Source of the DNA: Calendula officinalis
Taxonomy: Eukaryota > Streptophyta > Magnoliopsida > Asterales > Asteraceae
Assembly (NCBI GenBank): GCA_963853835.1
Contig: OY970829.1
Coordinates: 8,786,446-8,850,445, forward strand
Length of the DNA stretch: 64,000 bases
Reading direction: 5' to 3'
Shown one piece after another: positions 21,691-33,370 of the stretch (the first letter of the stretch is position 1; every line of letters begins with the position of its first letter). Position numbers and translations under genes: made by a program. A model generated the notes under the pieces. The model was not told where the DNA came from. It made no database searches and saw nothing but the letters and a program-made list of their open reading frames with translations.

Positions 21691-23476
21691 CAATAAATGA
21701 TACATTTTGACTTTCATAGTTGATAAGTAAAAAGATTATAATGAATGTTAAGATGAATTAAAGTAGATAAATTAATAAAAGATAAGTCTTACTCCTTTTA
21801 AATAAAATATTGTTAATAATGTTTAAAGTAAAAGTAAGAATAAAACTATATTAGTTAGTTTTTAAAGGTATTTTCAATTATGAGGGATGCTAAGGCCATC
21901 AGCCGAAACAAAAACGAATGTAAATTAAAGACTTTATTACATCAATACTATGTTTGATTACATACCAACAAGTTCCTAACGACTAATTGCATAAACATAC
22001 AAGATAACTACTAAATAATGTCTTGTGCTAGCATGCTCCCGTATTTTTTTAACCTTTGGTTTGAGCTTTTAAAATTGGTTGTCAACCGTTATATTTGGTT
22101 TAGATTTTGGGGTGGACTTTAAATTTAGACTATTGATTAATCCTTAAAAGTTAAAAAAAAAAAAAATTGTTTTAAGATATTGCGTAGGTGTTTTAATACA
22201 GTAGTCGCGCACAATAAAAGCAAAAAAAAAAAAAATTACCCTACGGAATTTTTTTTAAGTAGTATAACAAGTCCGGCCATGCATGTAAAGTTCGAACCGG
22301 CAAATTGAAGAATAAATGTCGGTGGGCATTTGAAATATTATAAAGTATTTGGATGCCTCCATAAATATAAATGTTTTTTTCGTTATACGATAATTATTAT
22401 CTTACGCTCCTATAAATCAAACTTAATGTTTTAATCTCTTAAGTTTTCAAAAGAGTAATGATATTATTTCCTACTATTTGTTCATATTTATCTTCGTACC
22501 AAATAGATTAAGACATGTGTCAAAATCAAAAGATAATATTATAATAGGAAAATTAGTGGATTATGCATGTCATCCTATTAAAGCATCTCCAATGTGAGGT
22601 TTTTTTAAAGGTTAACTAGCAGGTACCCGCGCAATGCGGCGGCGGGTACCTTGTAACTATATGTTACGGTGACAATAGAGGTGGCAATAGCGACAATACG
22701 ATTGTGATATGTAGTGGTTCGTAGTGTTATGGTGGGTGGGTAATGATTGTGGTAGTAACATGTCAAATGAAACCGTGATGCTTTTAATGTCTATAATCTA
22801 TAGATTTAGGAGCAGTTGGTCTTTGTTACAAGGTTTGAGTTGGTTGTTGAGGTTGAATGCTATTCTATATTTTCCATTTTGTGTGCCTAGAATATTCTAG
22901 TTTCAATTTTACTAATGCTATTAACAAAAATCAATAAAAACCCACGTCAATGTTTAAAAGCCAGAGTTTTTAGTCGACCCAGTACGATAGCCGGTCACAG
23001 TTTGACCGCCAGGTCAACAAACTTTCCTGTATAGCTCCCATGATTTACGAAACCGAAGAGGCAAATGTCTGGAAAGGAATGCGTGAAATGCAAATGCTTT
23101 GTGAAAATAACATGTTTACATGGAATGGCAAAACTGGATCAAATGTATAAAAACATAACTTTTATCATGGAAAATTAAAAATAGGCCAAATCTGTAACCA
23201 AAAATGGGTCAAATGGATTTGTTAAAAAAAGGGGTCAAATGGGTATTGTCCCAAACAAGTCAAACAGGTCAAAATAATTTTAAAGCTTGTCTTTGCTCCT
23301 TGTTTAAATGGCTATATAGGGAAAGGACATAACCAAAGATATTGATTTTAAAAGGGCTGCTCCATTTATTATTTTAAAGGACTGTATCACTCCCTCTTGT
23401 TTGACCCGTTTCCAAAAAATTGGTTGACCTATTTGATATAAAACAAGTGCAGCCCTTTATTTGATGCAACCATTTA

Positions 23477-23593
23477 GGGCATGTTTGGGAAAACTTATTA
23501 ACGGGTTTATGAGCTTATTAAGCTCAAATACGCTTGAAAATTTGAGCTTAATAAGCTCATAAGCGCTGTTAATAAGCTTTCCCAAAGATGCCC
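23477..23593. mobile_element. 117-bp fold-back MITE nested in Helitron A
   Basis: GGGCATGTTTGGGAAAACTT pairs with the inverse right end. Nearly the whole element is one hairpin. TTA flanks both sides. It inserted after, or was carried with, Helitron A. Confidence 0.8.
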
Positions 23594-25511
23594 TTAATAT
23601 GTTTGACAAAGTTGACCTAATTGACCCGTTTATTTATAAGATTTAATCAAATCAGAATTAACTGTTGGTATTAATTTATTAAGATAATCGTAAAACCAGA
23701 AAAACACATTATCTAAAGGGCTGTACCGACCTGTGTGTGCAGCCATTTACAATCATACTGTTTGAAACCCACAGAACTACTTTTATTCGGTTTTTGTGGA
23801 GCTATTTAATGACGACAAACTATAAAATTAGACTTTTATGGTCTTAACTACCTATTTCATATATCCCACTCCAGTTTTATGGATTCATACAATATAAACT
23901 TTTCCTAATGATGACAAACTTTAAAACTTGATGACCATTTCATATATCATTATTAAAGGGCCGCACTAACCTGTTTGGCCCATTTGAGATGTAAAAACAG
24001 AATAAGTGATTTTAAGATGTAAAAACAGAATAAGTGATTTTAAAAGGTTGCACCGAGGACTTGGTGTACTTGTAAACTATATGGTCAACTTGTAAACACA
24101 GAAATGATTTTAGTTCTAGTAATATCAAATTTAATAATTCTAAGTTTAATGATATCAATAACCTGAAATTCACAAACACACATCATTTAAAGGATCAACA
24201 AGCAAAGTAAAAGTAACATCACAAGATGTTGCTGCTTCCCCAAGAAATGACTTATATATGCACTAATGCACATATGTAACAAATATTTACGTCATTGCAA
24301 ACATATATTATTTTTGTTAGACAGGTTGGATAACAGTTGAGAAAAATTTAAAGCATTATACAGGGATCATCTAACTGTTAAAAGTTGCTCGTGATATTTA
24401 CTTCGCGCCGGTTCGAGGAGACAATCACATGTTATCCGGCTTCACAAATTGGCTAAAAAGTTAAAGATTGACATCGACTACAATTCACATGATCCACAGA
24501 AAGATAGAAGATTGAATATTCAAGAAATAAAATTGAATCCTTTAAAATGAAAATTTAACAAAAACCAAGTTAAATTAAATCATTTTGTATGTCATTTATC
24601 ACGAATTAAGGGTTACACTCAGACTGTAAATTAGGTAGGAATTTTCAGCATCATTAATTTAAATTTAATTTGCATTATATATTTATCAAAAATAGCTTTA
24701 TTCCATATGAAAAATACCATTTTTCATACTGCAAGGTATCAAAAACTACAGGAAAATCATTGCTGGAAGATTCTATATTATCTTCAAGAAATGTCCTCCT
24801 TTTAACCTCTGCAAAATAATAGAAAAACGATTAAATTAAAAAATAAATAATTAGTTATGAAGACCATGTATACATCTAAAGTTGAATTAATACCTCTCGA
24901 TCAAGCTTAATAGTGAAGAAAACTCGTATTAGACGTTCAATTGAACCGTCATCAACCAACCTGATAGTTCAGTTGGTAAAATCATAATACAACGGGCCGA
25001 CCGATATAGAATTAAATCTTCGAATACGAAACACTAAACAAATAAGAAACAATGATAGCTTTAAATTAAATTGCCGAATATGAAACTTACCTTAAATTCA
25101 TTGCTGGAGATTTCGAATTTTGAATTAATTTCGTAAGGAATTGTGAAATTGCTTTAGCCGATCTGTTGAATTTTTAATGTGAAGATTTGTGCAAGTTTTA
25201 AGGGATCGAGGGGGCGTTTGCAGAATAATAATTATGGTTGAGCAACCGAAGAGCTAAATGCAGAATCGAGGAGTCTTCAGAGAGAGACGAAGCAACTGAA
25301 AGGTCGGCAACTGAATTGAAAGGTCCGAATTCATTCAATGGTGAAATGATTATTTGTGGTTTAACAGTGCTAAAGAGTTTTGCTGGGGCGAAGTTGAAGC
25401 CCGATGGTCCACTCAATTACTGATGCCCACTAATTAGAGATGTTGGGCAGAAGCCCACCTGACGATCTGTTTTAGCTTTATTAATTTGGTATTTAGGCAG
25501 ATTAATAGATG

Positions 25512-25693
25512 TGAAGTTCAGATCAACTGGATTTCACGTATGTCTAATACCCGAAGGTCCCATGTTCGAAACCTGCTTCACAATTTAATTTTTGTAAACT
25601 ATAAGGATTCCTTTCCGTAATTAGCAAGTGTGTTGGCTGAATTTTCAGCCTTGCTAATTATGGAAAGGGTAAACTCTTTATATATAGTAAAGA
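25512..25693 (+). repeat. tRNA-like module at the 5' end of Helitron A, pointing outward
   Basis: A tRNA-like head with a TGTTCGAAACC B box near 25563-25573 is followed by a T-rich segment, the hairpin TTGGCTGAATTTTCAGCC (25633-25650) and then the Helitron 5' terminus. The layout matches the modules at 32716-32896 and 47655-47825. It reads toward the outside of the Helitron. A SINE-like origin is an inference. Confidence 0.55.
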
Positions 25694-26175
25694 TATTATT
25701 TGAATAACCTCTAAAATTACTTTTTACCATTGGAATAGATGATCTTTTTAGAAGGTCGCTCAAACCACTTATTCTTCCCCAACCATTTAATTATCTTTCA
25801 ATGTTTGATTCTTTTAGTCCCTATATTTAACAATTTTACATTTTAAATCCATATATATTTATTTATATGTGAATCATTTATTATTTCTATGACTATAATA
25901 GTTTTTTAATGTGATATCTTGATCAATTTCAGTATTAAGGTCAAACATTATAATAGTTTTGTAAGAGACTTTTTTAAAAACATGTTAAGTTTTGTAATGC
26001 TATAAAAAAATGTTAAATTACATAAGTGAGGGCCATTTATAAAGCATTTGATATAGTTAAAGGTAAATTAGTAATATTAATAAGAAAAAGTCTTTGAAAC
26101 GGTTAACCATTAAAGAAATTTTTAATTAATAGGTTATTAGATGATGTGACAAAAATAATACGTCATTGAAGTGGG

Positions 26176-26750
26176 TAGAAAGAACACATATGTATACATA
26201 AACTGATTTTTTAAAAAATGAGCCCCTAAATTTTGTAAACCATAAGTGACCGCCCTTATCGCTCATAGTTAGGAACGGCCTGAATTCAAAGGTGAAAAAT
26301 CAAACGAATGGAACAATTAATAGAGGTTGGTGGCTAAAATTGGGTTATTCAATTATTATTTAGAATAAGTAAATAAAATTAAACCATATTTAACTCGAGT
26401 TATGTGCGATCCGGCTATTGGCACACCTCAAAGGCCACTCATTACAACAGATTCACCGTAAAACATCGGCACATGGGTCGGACCCATTCGGTCACGACAT
26501 TACAAACACACAACAAAACTGATTCCTTACGTGTTGCATGTGTTTTAAACATGCAATAGTTCAATTTTAGATTGTCATGAAAATCTTAAATATCTTATTA
26601 ATTTGTAGGCAGGGTGCATAAATTCTGAGACAATACCATTTAATCACACCGAAATCGTACATGGTACAAAGAATTAATTTATGCTAAAAAGACGGTTTTA
26701 CAAGTTGATACCGCAAAATTGTGACGGTGAACAAGAAGTCAATCACAAGG
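26176..26750. other. Intergenic DNA
   Basis: No gene is seen. AT-rich with a short GC-balanced patch at 26390-26520. Confidence 0.4.
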
Positions 26751-26754
26751 ACAA

Positions 26755-27530
26755 ATGTTTTCACGTTTTATCATCAATGAAATGCTATCCAACGTTGTTT
26801 TACAGTTGTTAACTCGACATGATGCCTAGTTTTTGTTATATATGCGTGTCACACGCATCTTGATATGCCGTATACAATATCATAACAAAATCTTATCATA
26901 TTCACATCCTTTTAGGTAATCTTTTGCCAACCGAAGCTGTAACAATGTGACGGTATCTAAAGGACATATGGTTTCACGCTTTCTTGTGTAGAAAACACTA
27001 TTCAACATTGTTTTTGTACTTGTTACGTACTATCTAACTCGACATACCCAATTTTGCTATGTGGGTCACATCTTCATGCGTATCGAACACAATATCATAA
27101 TAATATCTTATCATTTTCATCCTTCTAGATTATCTTTTACGAATGCCGTAAAAATTGGACACTATCGATCCTAGCGACATATGGTTAATGGTTTCACGTT
27201 TTCTTGTAAAGAAAACCCTATTCAATATTGTTCGTACATCATATGTACCCGATTTTAGTTACGTGGGACATCTTGATATGTATGAAACACAATATCATAA
27301 CAACGTCTTATGATTTTCGTATTCTTAGGTTATTTTTTTACGAGTAAGTGCCGTGACAGTGTGTTTTCACGTTTTCTTGTGAAGAAAATGCTACTCAACA
27401 TTATTTTTAGCCATTACTATGGGACTCTGACATGCTAGTATGCTACCAAATTATAACCTGGTGGGTCACATCTTGACAAGGATCGAACCCAATATCATAA
27501 CGATATCTTATGATTCTCACATTTTTTGCG
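26755..27530. repeat. Diverged tandem satellite, four units of about 170-225 bp
   Basis: The phrase TTTCACGTTTTCTTGTGAAG and variants recurs near 26759, 26971, 27195 and 27364. Each is followed by a CTATTCAACATTG phrase, a CACATCTTGA phrase and AACACAATATCATAAC. No coding potential is seen. Confidence 0.75.
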
Positions 27531-27562
27531 CTATTGAAAACTATTTTGTCACAGTTTTATTA

Positions 27563-27840
27563 CTCCATCCGTCCCACCAAAAAAGTCACATTTCACCTTA
27601 AATTTTTGTACCATAAAAAACTTCTCATTTCTTAAATTTGATGGGCTTCATATAATAAAATATTATTATTATTAAGGACCCCACTACCAACTATCTACTA
27701 ACTATTTTTATCTCTCCAAACCAATCTTATATTTTAATTAAAATTATTACTAATGACTCCACCACTGACTATCACCTTAAAATTTATGCTAAAGTGAAAT
27801 AAATTTTTTTTTTTTTTTTTTTTTCTGGGGACGGAGTGAG
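27563..27840. mobile_element. Stowaway-like MITE
   Basis: CTCCATCCGTCCCACC at the left and GGGGACGGAGTGAG at the right are flanked by TA. Same family as 10052-10315. Length is 278 bp with a poly-T run near 27804. It lies about 130 bp upstream of the VOC gene TATA box. Confidence 0.82.
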
Positions 27841-27969
27841 TACAAAAGATAGGGTATAGTGTATGAAGTACTGTATGGAAAAATGGACGGAGAAAAAAGA
27901 CAACCTGACACGTCGGATATTATTAGTGAAAAATTTTCGTCTCTCCACTGTCCAGAACTTTCTCTTCTC

Positions 27970-27977
27970 TTATATAA
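27970..27977 (+). promoter_or_regulatory. TATA box of VOC gene copy 1
   Basis: TTATATAA followed by CCGAGTGAGCTT. Gene copy 2 has TATATAAGTAAGTGAGCTT in the same place (43671), so the core promoter was duplicated with the gene. Confidence 0.65.
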
Positions 27978-28098
27978 CCGAGTGAGCTTATATTTCATTC
28001 ATACATCCACATTTTAATATTCAACAATCAACACAAAAACTCAAGTTCGAAAATATTAATCAGTCAATAACTATTTGAATCTGTGTTTTGATTTCGAA

Positions 28099-29324
28099 AT
28101 GACAAAAGAAATTACAAGAGAAATCATGGAAGAGAAGCAGTTACCTCTGTTATCTCTGAATCATGTATCGTTTGTCTGCAAATCTGTAACTCGATCTGTC
28201 AAATTCTACGAGGAGGTGTTAGGATTTGTGCTCATCAGACGTCCTTCTTCTTTCGACTTCGAAGGTGCTTGGTACGTGTTTATTTCCTTTGATTTCGTTG
28301 CTTAATTATAACTTTCGTACTGATTCAGTGTGGATCTGACGGTTTTTATTGGATGAATTTGTTGTTTTGAGTTCAATTTGGGCATTTTGGTTATAATGAG
28401 CAAATATCGTGTAATTTCATTTCTCATGCGTTTTAGTTCGATTTCATTTGCAATTGGAAGTTTATTTTGATTCATGTTCCTATCAAATGCTTGTCTGCAA
28501 AACGTAACAAAAACTGATGGTGTAATTGACATTCTGCAATCTGCATTTGGTGCTCGAGAAATTAATTTAAAATATGAAAACGATTAGTCAACGGATTGGA
28601 TTTTGTATGCGTCATGTAATTGACTAAATTATTATAATATTAAACATAGTCCAAATATAATTAGTTAGTGAAGACGCTGAATTATGAACATCGCATCAGC
28701 CGAATGTGATTTACTCTTATGTTTTTAAATACTTTTCATTTAAAAGTAATAAGATTAACGATTTTGCTAAAAATATAAGTTTAAAACTATTTTTATGCTT
28801 AATTATTGCATTTAATTACTACTTATACTTACGTTTAACGATTTTTATGCCATTTTCTTTGTTTAAGTCTGATAATCATACAACCTATGGCTAGAAACTG
28901 TAGCTCAAAACTTAATCAAAGTCATAATAAAACCTCGAAACAGTATACTCTGCAAGTCTGCATTAGATTATATTTACAATTTGGCATGTATAATTATACC
29001 TAAATTAAATTATTTTGGATACTCTGAAACAGGTTGTTCAATGACGGGATAGGAATCCATTTGCTAGAAATGGAAACAACTCCAACAAAAAAAGCAACAA
29101 TCAACCCGAAAGATAACCACATTTCATTTCAATGCACAAATATGGATCTCATAATTAAGAAACTTGAGGAAATGGGAATCGAATACGTGACGGCTGTGGT
29201 TAAAGAAGGCGGTTTTGAGGTGAACCAACTGTTTTTCCATGATCCTGACGGTTACATGATTGAGATATGCAATTGCCATGTTCTCCCTATTCTTCCCACT
29301 CTTCACGCCCTCTCAAAAACCTAA
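28099..29324 (+). CDS. VOC/glyoxalase I-like protein, copy 1, C-terminus truncated
   Basis: Exons 28099-28271 and 29033-29324 give 154 residues. The ATG at 28099 is preferred because upstream codons are not ATG. The single VOC domain retains likely metal-site residues: His22 (LNHVSF), the His in NHISFQC and the Glu in YMIEICNC. Members resemble Arabidopsis GLYI4/GLYI7-type proteins; glyoxalase activity is not proven for this group. Compared with copy 2, one base is missing near 29300, so the frame ends at SKT instead of running into the conserved tail. The third exon (29910-30001) is still intact. The VOC fold may survive, so this is called a gene, not a pseudogene. Confidence 0.85.
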
Positions 29325-29395
29325 CCGCCATTTCACAAATTAACCATTCCGAATCATCTTATTATGGTATGTGTTGTACAATAATATTGTGTTTA

Positions 29396-29758
29396 GAGTA
29401 TATTACACAAATGATCCTTTAGGTTTGTATCATATTTCATATTTGGTCCTTTAGTTTCATAAATTACACTGGTACTCGTTATTTATGAAATTACTATTGA
29501 CACGTTTGATCATTTACCTAATTTTTCCCGTCAAATATGGTCACGTGATGCACGAGGGGGTTTTAAATTGGTGAAAGGGAAAGGAAAAATGACAGATTTA
29601 CCTCCTCGTGCATCACACGTGACTATACTTGACGGGAAAAGTTAACACCTATTTAGCTAAAGGACCAAATGTTAAGGATGACTAGTATAATTTATGAAAC
29701 TAAAGGACCAAATATGTAATATGATACAAACCTAAAGGATTATTTGTGTAATTTACTC
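29396..29758. mobile_element. Mutator-like fold-back MITE in intron 2 of VOC copy 1
   Basis: The inverted ends GAGTATATTACACAAATGAT and their partner pair over at least 60 bp. A 9-bp target duplication TTGTGTTTA flanks it (29387-29395 and 29759-29767). Nine bases is typical of Mutator-like elements. The middle also folds on itself. Length is 363 bp. Confidence 0.88.
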
Positions 29759-29909
29759 TTGTGTTTATTTGTTGAATTGGAATTTCGGAGAGAAACTATA
29801 AACTGTAGTACTAAATTTATAATGCAAAAGACACAAAACCAAAAAGCTAATAATGAGCCTAACAATTTAAGCGAACATTTTTTAACATGTTGCTTTTTTG
29901 GAAATGCAG

Positions 29910-30001
29910 AGAAGATGGCATCGAAGAATCACTTTTGTGGGGAAGATGAGGCGATGATGACGGAAAATTTGTTAGTTGATATGATGGGTATCTCATTTTA
30001 A
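29910..30001 (+). pseudogene. Orphaned third exon of VOC copy 1
   Basis: After an acceptor (AATGCAG) the frame encodes a tail ending NLLVDMMGISF. It matches the last exon of copy 2 (NLLIDMMGISF). It is out of reach because exon 2 now ends in a premature stop, although the splice donor at 29367 is intact. Confidence 0.75.
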
Positions 30002-30396
30002 GAGGAAGAAAATCGCATCAACACTCTATATATAAATATAAATATTTATATTATGTTTAATTTCTTCCTCCATGACATGGCCTTAAGGAGGATTTTGCAC
30101 AATTGCACTGTTTGATAAATAAATTAGTTTTCGTGAAGAGAGCAATTTTGTTCGCAAATGGTTTAATTAGTAACAATGGTGGTGTTATAGTGGTAATGGT
30201 ATCTCTGAGTTGTACAGTACAAGTGTGTTTGCAGGTGGTAGTAGAGCTTGTTTTTAGAACTCTTATTTGTATGTATATTTTTTGCATGTCATCGAATTGG
30301 ATAATTATAATTTATAAATTCTATCAGTTGATCGACTTCATCCCCCAAGAAAGAGATGCGAAAAATAAATTGGAAGGAATATTGCTTTCTTTTCTA
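30002..30396 (+). other. 3' flank of VOC copy 1
   Basis: Presumed 3' UTR and flank. No further feature is seen up to the Helitron end. Confidence 0.4.
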
Positions 30397-31262
30397 CTAG
30401 CAGGTACCCGCGTAATGCGGCGGCGGGTACCCTTTAACGATATTTGGTGGCAATCTAATGTTGTTCGTTTACACGTTCTTTTCTTACTATAGTAGGATAT
30501 GTGTGCAACATAGTGGCGATCAAATGTTGCTTGTTAATGTGAGCAACATAGTGGCGATGGTTACAAAAACCATGTCTGTGAGCAACATTTTATATTTAGT
30601 ACTCTAGTTTGAAGGTTCAAAGGCGGTATAATATAATTCTTGGGGGTTAAAAACTTGAAAGTGTCAAAATAACAAGAAGTCCCTTGCATATCACGTAATG
30701 AAAGATTGCGAATAAAAAAAAGCTTTTTACATGCGGAAAGATTGCCATATAAACCGGGTAGAAGATCAAGAGAGCTGTCGAACCAGAATTAAAAAAGGTT
30801 ATATTAAAAGGATCGATATTAAAAGTAACAATTTTGACCAATTTACACAAAAAAGTTATATTTTTACTGTAACGGACAATGTTTTAAAACCCCAATTTAG
30901 TTGACCCAGTATGATGACCAGGACACAGTTCAAGTGATTGAACAAACAAGTTAACCCGAGTGGCAAGGGGTAACTAATGAGCAAAACCTGAATAATTTTG
31001 ACCCGCTCTCTTCACCGGGTCCCAAGTTAACACGTTGAACTGGACGGGTCATAAGGGTAAACAGGTCGACGTGATTGAAACTTCGAAATGACCCAAAGTG
31101 TATTTGAATGCTTATACCATCTTAAACAGTCTTTAATAAAAGAGAATAAAGTACACATATATTAATAATATGGTATTTAGTCATATCTAATCCAATATAT
31201 ATTTTATAAAATCATCATACCTCAAAATTGACTGCATAGAAAATAACTTACATTTACATTTG

Positions 31263-31361
31263 CTACTCTCTGTTTTCTTCAAGTTCCTCTAATTGTTCTT
31301 TCTTTATCAAAAGCTCCTTGGATTGAATTTCAACATGTTCTTTAAGTAAACTTGACTCTGC
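31263..31361 (-). pseudogene. Captured coiled-coil exon
   Basis: Open for about 32 codons: AESSLLKEHVEIQSKELL then KKEQLEELEENRE and TAG. The sequence is strongly heptad-like. A splice acceptor may precede it. I do not recognise the donor gene. Confidence 0.4.
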
Positions 31362-31650
31362 CCTTATTTACAATTAGCATTCAGATAAAACATCGTTAGC
31401 AAATATAGAGATATGATTAATGAAAAATACCTTATATCATCAACAGTATATTGAAGTTCGCTTATCAAAGAAAAAGTCATACCTTTGATGGGTCAAGAGT
31501 CAACGTTTAAATGACTTGATTTGTTTAAATGGCTATAACTTGTTTCTAGACACATCTCCTGTAGAAAAATCACAGATAATTATTATTACGTTTGGAAAAA
31601 TATCACCAATCTCATAAATGTAAGGAGTACTGACCCAAGGTTATATGTAC

Positions 31651-31893
31651 CGACTATGTAAGAATCGTATTAATTTCTCAACTTCTTCTGGTGTGGCATA
31701 TTTAATAAAACAACATTCTGTAGAAGCAAATCCTTTTATGCAGTAAAGATTAAAGTATTTCACGAGTAAATTTAGCATCGAAACATAACTACATTTGCAA
31801 CTGGACATACCTCGGTGCTGCATTGTTCTCATGTCTCTAATCAAATCATGCAACCTCAACAACCTTTCCATGTTCTTGTTAAGGAGGCTGAAT
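31651..31893 (-). pseudogene. FCA-like RRM fragment, two exons with intron
   Basis: The exon at 31893-31811 encodes EHGKVVEVA and then, after a one-base shift, LIRDMRT. Its start has an in-frame stop. A donor (GAG/GTATGT) follows. The exon at 31717-31651 begins after CTACAG and encodes CCFIKYATPEEVEKLIRFLHSR before a donor. In the flowering-time RNA-binding protein FCA the same RRM reads in this order with similar junctions. The fragment is broken and cannot make a full domain. The intron shows that capture was at DNA level. Confidence 0.65.
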
Positions 31894-32529
31894 CTGAGAT
31901 CATATGTAAATTTATCAACACAATCGAAATTTGATAATCAAATGTGTAATGAAACCTACCAAGAGCTTCAACATAGGAATCATCTTCGGCAGATACTCTT
32001 ACATGACCTGAAAAATTTTCAATCATAAATTTCATTTCAAGAATGAAATGTCATTTTAAATAACCTAAATCATTAACAATTATGCTTCATAAATTTCATT
32101 TCATTTTAACACTGAGATTTAAGCTTAGATAACCTAAATCATTAACATTATTTATTGTACTTAATAACATATTCTATTACCAAATTTTAAACGAAATTGA
32201 ATGAAAAACAAATCAATAACAACTATCGAATTTACAGGAAATGCATACGATGTATAGTAATTCGTACAAGTACCTGATGTATAGAATGGGGTTTCACGAG
32301 GAAGATTGTACGAAGTTGCAGAGAAATCGAAACGAAAGCCATTAGCTTCGCAGATTTAGAAACCAAGAAATCAAAAGAGAAACCATTAGCTTCGGAGATT
32401 TATAAACCAAGACATCCAAGATATATGTGAGCGGTGAGTGACTGTGGGAACATTGAGACTTGAGAGACACAGGTTTAGATTTTAGGGAATTAGGGCATTA
32501 ATGTGTTCCTTCGTTTGATATAGTAAAGA

Positions 32530-32896
32530 TTATGGGCAATGAATGATAGATGTGATATCCAAGGTGGTCCATTTCCCGATTAGCAACCGTTCAAATGCCC
32601 AAGAACAGAACGGATTTCTATGCAATTTTCGTTTTTGAATTTCAATTTTGAAAAGGCTGGAAAGTTTTGGTGTACGCGAAGCTATAAAAAAATGTGTTTT
32701 GCCTATAAAAAGCAGACTTAGCTAGCACAGCTGGTTTGTGTGTTGGCATCTGACCTGTTGGAGCTGGGTTCGAATCCCAGCTGGTTGATTTTTTTGAGCA
32801 AAAGTTGACAAGTCTGAAAATGGAAAGAATTTGGCTAAAATTTCAAAGTGGTATTTACTATTTAGGGAAAGTCTTAAATGCTTTATAAGTAGTAGA
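32530..32896 (-). mobile_element. 5' remnant of a Helitron C-type element with tRNA-like module
   Basis: On the minus strand it starts TCTACTACTTATAAAGCATT, as Helitron C does. The next 350 bp also match Helitron C (47570-47825). A tRNA-like segment at 32716-32787 has a TAGCACAGCTGG A box and an exact GGTTCGAATCC B box with a paired T stem, then a T7 run. The acceptor stem does not pair, so it is not a functional tRNA. Confidence 0.6.
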
Positions 32897-33370
32897 ATAT
32901 ATAAACCTCACTATAAGAAAACGTAAATTACAAAGCCAAAATGTGAACAAGCTAAGTAGCTAACACTTAAATAGACTACATAATTCTACCCAATATGTCC
33001 AACAGATTAACGGCTATTAGGAAAATGTAAACCCACATTCTCCTACTTGATTTTGGTTACCATCTTCACACTTTGTGCACTAACTTTGGTCAACAAAAGA
33101 CCAAGTCAGAGTTAACTTCCAATTTCCCATAATTTTAACCATTAAATAAAACAATTAAAATACCGAACCGAACCATACACAATTAACCAACATATTCCCC
33201 TAAAAAAACATGGTTGTGTGAAGAAGCGTCAACAACTCGCCATCAACATGTATCAATCTAAAAATTCTGTTTATAAGATTGCGATGAGTTATGCGTAAGA
33301 TAAATTATATCGTTAAAAGACGATTATTGTTGGTTGAGACTTGAGAGAACATGTGGTGATTGGAATCACG
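32897..33370. other. Intergenic DNA
   Basis: No gene or element ends are seen. Confidence 0.4.

Larger units (their letters stand above)
22616..25693 (-). mobile_element. Helitron A, non-autonomous, 3078 bp
   Basis: On the minus strand it starts TCTTTACTATATATAAAG at 25693 and ends with a GC-rich hairpin and CTAG at 22616. It sits between A and T, as Helitrons do, and exactly interrupts a MITE also present elsewhere in the window, so both ends are firm. It encodes no Rep/helicase. A small fold-back MITE is nested at 23477 and a tRNA-like module lies near the 5' end. Confidence 0.88.
22581..26175. mobile_element. MITE of the GAGCATCYCCAATGG family, split by Helitron A
   Basis: The left end (AAGCATCTCCAATGTGAGG, 22581-22615) and the rest (25694 to about 26175) are separated by Helitron A. 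Together they match the copy at 37903-38423 and, inverted, the copy at 61078-61467. TTA precedes the left end. The right end is decayed. A Tourist-like origin is likely. Confidence 0.65.
30397..32529 (-). mobile_element. Helitron B, non-autonomous with captured gene fragments, 2133 bp
   Basis: On the minus strand it starts TCTTTACTATATC at 32529 and ends with the same hairpin as Helitron A and CTAG at 30397. It is flanked by A and T. It lacks Rep/helicase. It carries a damaged FCA-like fragment and a coiled-coil exon, both on the minus strand. The outer piece 32530-32896 belongs to a different Helitron. Confidence 0.78.

Noticed and set aside
24955..25030. Another tRNA-like segment inside Helitron A
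   Set aside because: An A-box-like TAGTTCAGTTGG is present but no convincing B box follows.
32716..32787. Functional tRNA gene
   Set aside because: B box and T stem are good but the acceptor stem does not pair; it is better seen as a tRNA-derived module.
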